A DNA stretch of 64,000 bases, from contig CAJUHR010000010.1 of the NCBI GenBank assembly GCA_910586255.1, positions 43,338 through 107,337 on the forward strand, given 5' to 3'. Made by a program: the position numbers and the translations under genes. The notes beneath the pieces are model-generated. The model was not told where the DNA came from. It did no database searches and saw nothing but the letters and a program-made list of their open reading frames with translations. This DNA comes from an uncultured Lachnospiraceae bacterium (GTDB taxonomy: Bacteria > Bacillota > Clostridia > Lachnospirales > Lachnospiraceae). Positions 58,871 through 64,000 of this stretch are shown here, in pieces. Positions within the stretch are counted from its first letter, which is position 1. Each line of letters begins with the position of its first letter.

Positions 58871-61318
58871 TTAGTTTATCACATTTACCTCCACTCCACA
58901 ACTATACACACGCCGCCCCATCACAGACATTTTTTCACCCGTCAGCTTCACCTCCTGCACAAAGGCAATGTCATGAGCGCTGGTTCCCACCATCACATCG
59001 ATGCAAACCGGCTCCACCACAAATTCCATGTCCTCATTATAATAGCCAAGCTGCGCCGTATCCAAGGTAAAGGAAACCCGCTTTTTCTCTCTTGCTTTCA
59101 GCGGCACACGCACAAAGCCTGCCAGCTGCTTCACCGGGCGCACCACATGGGCTCCTCTGGTGCGGGTATAAAGCTGCACCACCTCATCGCCCTCCCGGTC
59201 TCCCGTATTCTCCACCTGGCAATGCACCACGATTTTGCCGTCTGTGGGCACCTCCGTCTCCTCCGCCGCAAAATCCGAAAGCACAAAGGAGGTATAGCTT
59301 AACCCATGGCCAAAGCAGAACAACGGCTCGCTGGTCTGATCCACATAACCACCGGTGAAAACAACCGTCCCCAAACCGTCCGTCTGAGAGGCATAGCCGC
59401 TGCCCATCCGGTGATTGTACACCACAGGCGTCTGCCCCACACTCCGGGGAATGGTGGTGGTCAGCTTGCCACCCGGGTTCACCGTGCCGTCCAGCACATC
59501 CGCAACCACCTTGCCTGCATACTGTCCCGGCATCCAGGCCTGAATCACGGCCGCCGCATGGCCGAAAGCCCAGGGAAGGGCAAAGATTCCCGGCCCGTAC
59601 ATCACCATCACCACCGGCTTTCCGGCAGCCACAACCGCCTCCAAAAGCTTCTGCTGCACTCCCGGCAAATCCAGAGTACAACGGTCTTTGCCCTCGCCGC
59701 CGGTCACATTCACCCAGCCGCAGTTGCCGCCGCAGGCCATGACCACCACGTCACTGTCCTTTGCCGCTTCCGCCGCCTCATGAATCATAGACTCATCATC
59801 GTCATTCAGATGGCACCCTTCGGCATATCTCACCGGGAAACGCTCCGAGAGCACCTCCCGCAGAGTGCGGGCTCCCATATCCCGCAGCACCTGATTCATA
59901 TCCCCGATCTTTTTCCTGCCCTCCTCATCGATAGCCCGGGAAAAGGCCGCAAAGGGATTGGTGCCGGAACCGCCCTCACTCTTCTTCGCCTCATCCGCCA
60001 TACCGCCGATGCTGACCTCCCCGCCTTCTCCTGCCGCAGACAGCATTTCCACATAGGCCGGGAAGGTGTAGCCGCTGACCGGATAACGGAGACTGTCCGC
60101 ATGGGGCCCCACCACAGCCACCTTCGTCCCCGCCTTTAAGGGAAGCACCCCGTCATTCTTAAGGAGAACCAGGGACTTGGCGGCAATCGTTTCCGACAGC
60201 CGGCTTTTTTCTCCGTTATTCATGGCTGCCCACACCTTCTCCTCATCAATATAAGGATGCTCAAACAACCCATACTCAAACTTCACCTTCAAGACCCGGC
60301 GCACCGACTCATCAATCACCGACTCCGGAAGCTGCCCCAAGCGCACATACTCCGGAAGCTGACGGAAGGAATCTCCCACCGGAATCTCCGTATCCGTCCC
60401 CGCCTTCTTGGCCAAATACCCGGCCTCTTTGTAGCTTTCTGCCGTCTTAAAATCCGTAAAGGTTTTTAAAATCCCCGCCCCGTCCGAGGTGAGTATTCCC
60501 TCAAACTTCATGGTATCCCGCAAAAGATCATGGGCGATCTTTTTGTTTGCCACCACACACATCCCGTCAATCTCCGCATAGTTGGCCATGACCGAACTCA
60601 CGTCCGCCTCCCGCATAGCCGCCTCAAAGGGCGTGGCAAACACCTCATAAAGTTCCCTGTCCGTAATCCGTGTAGTCGCCGTATTCAGTCCCCCCTGGGT
60701 TTCCGAATATCCCAGAAAATGCTTGGCAATACAGGCCACCCCGTGCTCCTTGTCTCCCTGCATTCCCCGGACATACCTGATTCCCATCTGGCTGGTCAGA
60801 TACGGATCCTCCCCGTAGGTCTCATACACCCGCCCCCACCGGTGATCCCGGACAATATCAATCACCGGACTCATGGCTGAGGTAATCCCCACTGCCCGGG
60901 ACTCCTGTCCGATCACCTGGCTCATCTGCTGCACCAGTTCCGGCTCCCAGGTACAGCCGGCATTGATCTGGGCCGGAAACAGGGTTCCTCCCATGGCCGG
61001 ATAGCCGCACAGATTCTCTGTCTGCAGCACCACCGGAATCCCCAGCCTGGTCTCCTCCACAAAATACCGCTGCAGCACATTGGAAAGCCGCGCAATCCGC
61101 ATGGGATCCGCCAGTCCCATGGTAGAATACTGGGTCAGCCGCCCATGTCCATAGGGAAACTTCTCCTTAAGCTGCTCCACCGTAGGCATCCCCTCCACAG
61201 CCAAGTCCATAGGCAGATCCCCGCAAAGCTGAGCCACCTTCTCCTCCAGCGTCATCCTTCCCAGCAAATCCTCCACCCGCTTCTCCACCGGCTGCGTACT
61301 GTCTTTATACAATTCCAT
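58871..61318 (-). CDS. GH3 beta-glycosidase with fibronectin III-like end
   Basis: The 815-residue protein is a full-length GH3 enzyme: first domain with VACIAKHFLGYSETQGGLNT and nucleophile region FEGILTSDGAGILK, second domain with VVMACGGNCGWVNVTGGEGK, DRCTLDLPGVQQKLLEAV, and a C-terminal fibronectin III-like domain (DKIVVHC-like GKIVVHCQVENTGDREGDE, VVQLYTR). The KHF motif with LGYSETQGG is typical of beta-glucosidase/xylosidase members. The usual SDW after the nucleophile reads SDG. No signal peptide, so it cleaves imported oligosaccharides. The ATG at 61318 has AGGAGG at the right distance; one two codons upstream is too close. Confidence 0.9.
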   Translation of the reverse strand: MELYKDSTQPVEKRVEDLLGRMTLEEKVAQLCGDLPMDLAVEGMPTVEQLKEKFPYGHGRLTQYSTMGLADPMRIARLSNVLQRYFVEETRLGIPVVLQTENLCGYPAMGGTLFPAQINAGCTWEPELVQQMSQVIGQESRAVGITSAMSPVIDIVRDHRWGRVYETYGEDPYLTSQMGIRYVRGMQGDKEHGVACIAKHFLGYSETQGGLNTATTRITDRELYEVFATPFEAAMREADVSSVMANYAEIDGMCVVANKKIAHDLLRDTMKFEGILTSDGAGILKTFTDFKTAESYKEAGYLAKKAGTDTEIPVGDSFRQLPEYVRLGQLPESVIDESVRRVLKVKFEYGLFEHPYIDEEKVWAAMNNGEKSRLSETIAAKSLVLLKNDGVLPLKAGTKVAVVGPHADSLRYPVSGYTFPAYVEMLSAAGEGGEVSIGGMADEAKKSEGGSGTNPFAAFSRAIDEEGRKKIGDMNQVLRDMGARTLREVLSERFPVRYAEGCHLNDDDESMIHEAAEAAKDSDVVVMACGGNCGWVNVTGGEGKDRCTLDLPGVQQKLLEAVVAAGKPVVMVMYGPGIFALPWAFGHAAAVIQAWMPGQYAGKVVADVLDGTVNPGGKLTTTIPRSVGQTPVVYNHRMGSGYASQTDGLGTVVFTGGYVDQTSEPLFCFGHGLSYTSFVLSDFAAEETEVPTDGKIVVHCQVENTGDREGDEVVQLYTRTRGAHVVRPVKQLAGFVRVPLKAREKKRVSFTLDTAQLGYYNEDMEFVVEPVCIDVMVGTSAHDIAFVQEVKLTGEKMSVMGRRVYSCGVEVNVIN

Positions 61319-61510
61319 CCTCATATCCTCCTCGTTATATTTTATTAAAATCCTCATGTACTGCATCCTATCTGTAATAATTCAAACAGCTCACAAATCA
61401 TGTCATTTCATTTAGGCCAAGAGATATCCGGCCATGGAGAAAGCGGCAAACGATTTCTGGCCTCCGCTCTCCCCTTTTTCCATGGCGTACCTCTCACCAA
61501 CCATCAGCCA

Positions 61511-62932
61511 TCAGCCATTCTCACCCTTCAAAGCCGCCGCCCTCTTGGTCACCAGCCGCTCCTCCATGTCCAACTCATCCTTTCTGGAAATGGGATACAG
61601 CCACATTCCGATCAGCGAGCACACATACGCCACAATCGGCACCAGGGTCATCAGATACAAAATCGCCTGCAATGTCCCGCCTGACTGCTGCGCCAAATCC
61701 TTGTTGTACCCTGTCCAGGTCAGGATATGCCCTGCAAAAGCCGCCGAGAATGCCTGACAGCACTTATTGACAAAGGTAAACGTAGAGGAAATCACCGCAT
61801 TGCAGGACACACCGGTCTTGATCTCCGCATAGTTGGCCGCATCCAGCACCGCCGACCGGCTAAGAGTATTGGTGAAGTTAAACATAAACACCGAAGCCAG
61901 CAGAGCCGCCGTACAAAGCACCGCATTCTGTCCCGGAGCCGCCACCAGCACCACCACCGAGCAGACCAGGCAGAGCGCCTCCACCAGGGCAATCCCCCAC
62001 CGTTTTCCCAGCTTTTTCACATAAGAGCCTACAAAGAACAGCATCAAAACAGAAGCAATCGTACCTACCCATCCGAACCACACCATCAGATCTGTCCTGC
62101 CGCCCATATTGTACTTGTAGAAATAAATCCGCATGGAATTGGTAATCTGAGAAGCAAACATATCCGTGCCATAGGCCAGCAGCACACACATCAGCGCACG
62201 GTTTTTGAACACGGCATTGACCACCTGGCTTAAGCTGACCTTATTGCCGCCGACCGACTTTCCGTTGGCTGCATGGAACTCATAAACATCCAGGTTCTTC
62301 ACCGACAGAGCCGACAGGATAAACAGCACCGTTGCCGCCACGGAATAGCCCACAATCACCTTCGTCCATGCCAAAGGGTTATCCTGCCCGCCGCAGGCTT
62401 CGATCATCGGCAGCGCATAGGACTGAATCACCAGCCCGGCAATAGCGCCGCAGAACTGGAACACTGCCTGAATCCTGGTACGCCTTGCCACATTGTTGGA
62501 AAGCATAATCGGCAACGCCAGCTGAGGAATCTGCACACAAGTCCAGGTCAGTGAATAGAATATGTAGGAAATGTACGCATAGACCACCTTCCCCTGGGGG
62601 CTGATATCCGGCGTGGTAAACAAAAGCACAAAGGCAATCCCCAAAAACGGCGCCCCGTAGGTGATAAACGGCCGGTACTTCCCCATCCGCCTGGTGTTTG
62701 TCCGGTCTACAATCATCCCCATCAGCGGATCGGTAAACGCATCCACCAGCCTTGCCACCATGAAGATCGTCCCCGCCACAGCCGCAGATACCCCGAGAAT
62801 GTTGGTGTAATAATACATAATGTACAATCCCACCATGTTGAAGATCAGACAGTTGGCAATATTACCGGTACTGAACAGCCATATGTCCTTCTCCGTGCAC
62901 TCTGTCCTCATTGGTTTTGTGTTCCCTGTCAT
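61511..62932 (-). CDS. GPH-family sugar:cation symporter
   Basis: The 473-residue membrane protein has about 12 helices and the GPH motifs: FMVARLVDAFTDPLMGMIVD, RTNTRRMGKYRPFITYGAPF, and the second-half GSYVKKLGKRWGI and ANYAEIKTGVSCNAVISS. GPH carriers take up glycosides such as xylosides or glucuronides with sodium or protons. It is the first gene of the operon and its product would feed the cytoplasmic GH3 enzyme and sulfatase. GAGGAGG precedes the ATG. A consensus promoter with flanking palindromes lies upstream. Confidence 0.9.
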   Translation of the reverse strand: MTGNTKPMRTECTEKDIWLFSTGNIANCLIFNMVGLYIMYYYTNILGVSAAVAGTIFMVARLVDAFTDPLMGMIVDRTNTRRMGKYRPFITYGAPFLGIAFVLLFTTPDISPQGKVVYAYISYIFYSLTWTCVQIPQLALPIMLSNNVARRTRIQAVFQFCGAIAGLVIQSYALPMIEACGGQDNPLAWTKVIVGYSVAATVLFILSALSVKNLDVYEFHAANGKSVGGNKVSLSQVVNAVFKNRALMCVLLAYGTDMFASQITNSMRIYFYKYNMGGRTDLMVWFGWVGTIASVLMLFFVGSYVKKLGKRWGIALVEALCLVCSVVVLVAAPGQNAVLCTAALLASVFMFNFTNTLSRSAVLDAANYAEIKTGVSCNAVISSTFTFVNKCCQAFSAAFAGHILTWTGYNKDLAQQSGGTLQAILYLMTLVPIVAYVCSLIGMWLYPISRKDELDMEERLVTKRAAALKGENG

Positions 62933-62950
62933 TGAAATACCCTCCTCGCA

Positions 62951-62977
62951 ATTATTTAATTATTTTAATTAATTATA
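62951..62977. promoter_or_regulatory. A+T-rich palindrome downstream of the symporter promoter
   Basis: ATTATTTAATTATTTTAATT and following AATTAT form inverted repeats just after the -10 box, a repression site position. It resembles the sites at 63024-63052 and 48804-48835. Confidence 0.5.
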
Positions 62978-62982
62978 TTGCC

Positions 62983-63011
62983 ATTATAGCAACTCCCCTT
63001 CTACTTGTCAA
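62983..63011 (-). promoter_or_regulatory. Perfect consensus promoter of the symporter operon
   Basis: TTGACA (63011-63006), 17 bases and TATAAT (62988-62983) match the consensus exactly on the minus strand. A+T-rich palindromes flank it on both sides. Confidence 0.75.
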
Positions 63012-63023
63012 TAGTTCCGGCGA

Positions 63024-63052
63024 TTATTATTTAATTAATTTAAATATTTAAT
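63024..63052. promoter_or_regulatory. A+T-rich palindrome upstream of the symporter promoter
   Basis: ATTATTATTTAATTAATTTA followed by AATATTTAAT is a second site just upstream of the -35 box. With 62951-62977 it could allow looping by a ROK repressor. Confidence 0.5.
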
Positions 63053-63121
63053 ATGAGCAAAATTTTTCGGCCGGAAGTCCATCTCATCCGCTGGAGCATT
63101 CCCCCTCTGCCAACCTGCTTT

Positions 63122-63907
63122 TTACCCCCTGTCCTGCTGTCTTCTGCCAAAATCTGACACAAGCTCCACTAACCTGCCGACCAGCTTTTCTGATACCACA
63201 TCATACTGGCATTTCCGCTCCCCGGACGCAATACTGTAGGAGACCTCTCCCCGAACCGTGGTCGGATCCGTGCGCCATGCCTTACAGGAGCTGTGCACCT
63301 GGCAGATGCCAGTCCTTTCCATCAGCTCACAGACATTATCCCCATTCACGCCGCTTCCCGCAAGAATCTCGATCTTATCGCCAAAGCGGTCCTGAAGCTC
63401 ACGAATCTGCTCCATCCCCTCCAAAGCAGTCGGTTTTTGCCCGCTGGTAAGCACCCGGTCCACTCCCATGGAAATCAACTGCTCCATTGTTCCAAAAGCA
63501 TCGCCGGAGCAGTCAAAGGCACGGTGAAACACCGCTTCTCTGCCAAAGCTTTTAATCCTTTCCACCAGCCTTTGATTCTTCTCTTCATCCAGGGAGCCAT
63601 CTTCCTTTAAGCAGCCAAAGGCAATGCCATCCGCTCCCTGCCCCAAAAGACTTTCACACTCCCTTTCCATCACCAGAAATTCATCCCTTGTATAACAGAA
63701 ACCGGCTCCCCGGGGACGCACCATGGCAATCACCTTCAGCTTGGGGAATTGCTCCTTCACCAGGCCGAGTGTCGCCGTGGTAGGGGTAAGCCCTCCCAGC
63801 ATCAGCCCGCTGTTCAGTTCAATCCTCCCGGCCCCGCCGAGTACCGCCTGTCTGGCATCATACAAACTTCCGCAGCATATCTCCGCCACATAATTTTTCT
63901 TTCTCAT
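63122..63907 (-). CDS. cutC: CutC family protein
   Basis: The 261-residue protein matches CutC: AEICCGSLYDARQAVLGGAG, RIELNSGLMLGGLTPTTATL, VIAMVRPRGAGFCYTRDEF, FHRAFDCSGDAFGTMEQLIS, RVLTSGQKPTALEGMEQI and AGSGVNGDNVCEL. The family adopts a TIM barrel and has been linked with copper handling, though its true role is debated. AAGGGACAGGG precedes the ATG. It lies 70 bases beyond the symporter regulatory region, on the same strand, and seems a separate unit that ends before the operators. Confidence 0.9.
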   Translation of the reverse strand: MRKKNYVAEICCGSLYDARQAVLGGAGRIELNSGLMLGGLTPTTATLGLVKEQFPKLKVIAMVRPRGAGFCYTRDEFLVMERECESLLGQGADGIAFGCLKEDGSLDEEKNQRLVERIKSFGREAVFHRAFDCSGDAFGTMEQLISMGVDRVLTSGQKPTALEGMEQIRELQDRFGDKIEILAGSGVNGDNVCELMERTGICQVHSSCKAWRTDPTTVRGEVSYSIASGERKCQYDVVSEKLVGRLVELVSDFGRRQQDRG

Positions 63908-64000
63908 TCCCTGTCCCTTTCCCTGACTTTTTATCCGCTATTTCTATTATACCACAAGGAAGCTCGCTGATGCTCGCGCAGGTCATCAACTTCCGCTTCG

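Noticed and set aside
1..64000. tRNA or rRNA genes
   Set aside because: Reading the intergenic stretches I found no cloverleaf-like or rRNA-like sequence; a covariance search would be needed to exclude them fully.

Overview
The window looks like chromosome of an anaerobic gut Clostridia species of the Lachnospiraceae type. This rests on gene families rather than on any rRNA: the strong AGGAGG ribosome sites, rubrerythrin and PerR-type oxygen defence, a GPH sugar symporter, ROK and LacI regulators, GH3 glycosidases, a sulfatase, a BspA-like leucine-rich repeat protein and a 3D-domain protein. No rRNA, tRNA or CRISPR array was recognised.

Region 1 (1-14.8 kb) is ordinary metabolism. A LacI repressor sits between a sugar ABC binding lipoprotein and a FucI/AraA-like isomerase, and one palindromic operator type precedes all three. 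Then come bacteriohemerythrin, a small EamA protein, a frameshifted tRNA-dihydrouridine synthase, a BspA-like LRR protein, an aldo/keto reductase broken by one in-frame TGA, a 3D-domain protein, a GlcNAc-type PTS permease behind a consensus promoter, and a DUF362 protein transcribed divergently from a MerR regulator through a typical 19-bp-spacer promoter.

Region 2 (14.75-28.1 kb) is the most unusual part: about seventeen tightly packed minus-strand genes, several with 4-bp ATGA overlaps, mostly of unknown function. It includes a beta-CASP-like metallo-hydrolase, a double winged-helix protein, three related proteins with faint FliG/MotA flavour, three proteins sharing a C-terminal domain, a PD-(D/E)XK protein, a PPP-type phosphatase, a DUF2786 protein, a TM2-domain protein and an HTH gene at the promoter end, opposite an XRE regulator. 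There are no capsid, tail, replication or conjugation genes. It is my main candidate for an undescribed system.

Region 3 (28.6-37.3 kb) is an accessory, decaying zone: an ADP-ribosylglycohydrolase/macrodomain fusion coupled to a discoidin-like protein, AraC and diaminopropionate ammonia-lyase genes with internal deletions, an A+T-rich PD-(D/E)XK nuclease, a MATE stub cut exactly at a 168-bp fold-back element, a 29-residue holin-like toxin, and a tyrosine recombinase with two frameshifts.

Region 4 (37.6-64 kb) is mostly sugar use. One operon encodes a phosphofructokinase, triosephosphate isomerase, LarA-like racemase/epimerase and class II aldolase. GH3+ROK genes lie upstream. A second set runs GPH symporter, GH3, ROK, phosphoglucose isomerase, sulfatase. 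Both ROK-linked promoters are consensus-like and carry AATTAATTAAT-type palindromes, suggesting related ROK operators. Between them are an oxidative-stress block (PerR-type regulator, rubredoxin/glutamate-synthase-like fusion, rubrerythrin) and an A+T-rich AraC-ClpP pair. Dispersed repeats and gene remnants (PIN domain, P-loop ATPase) fill the gaps. CutC closes the window.
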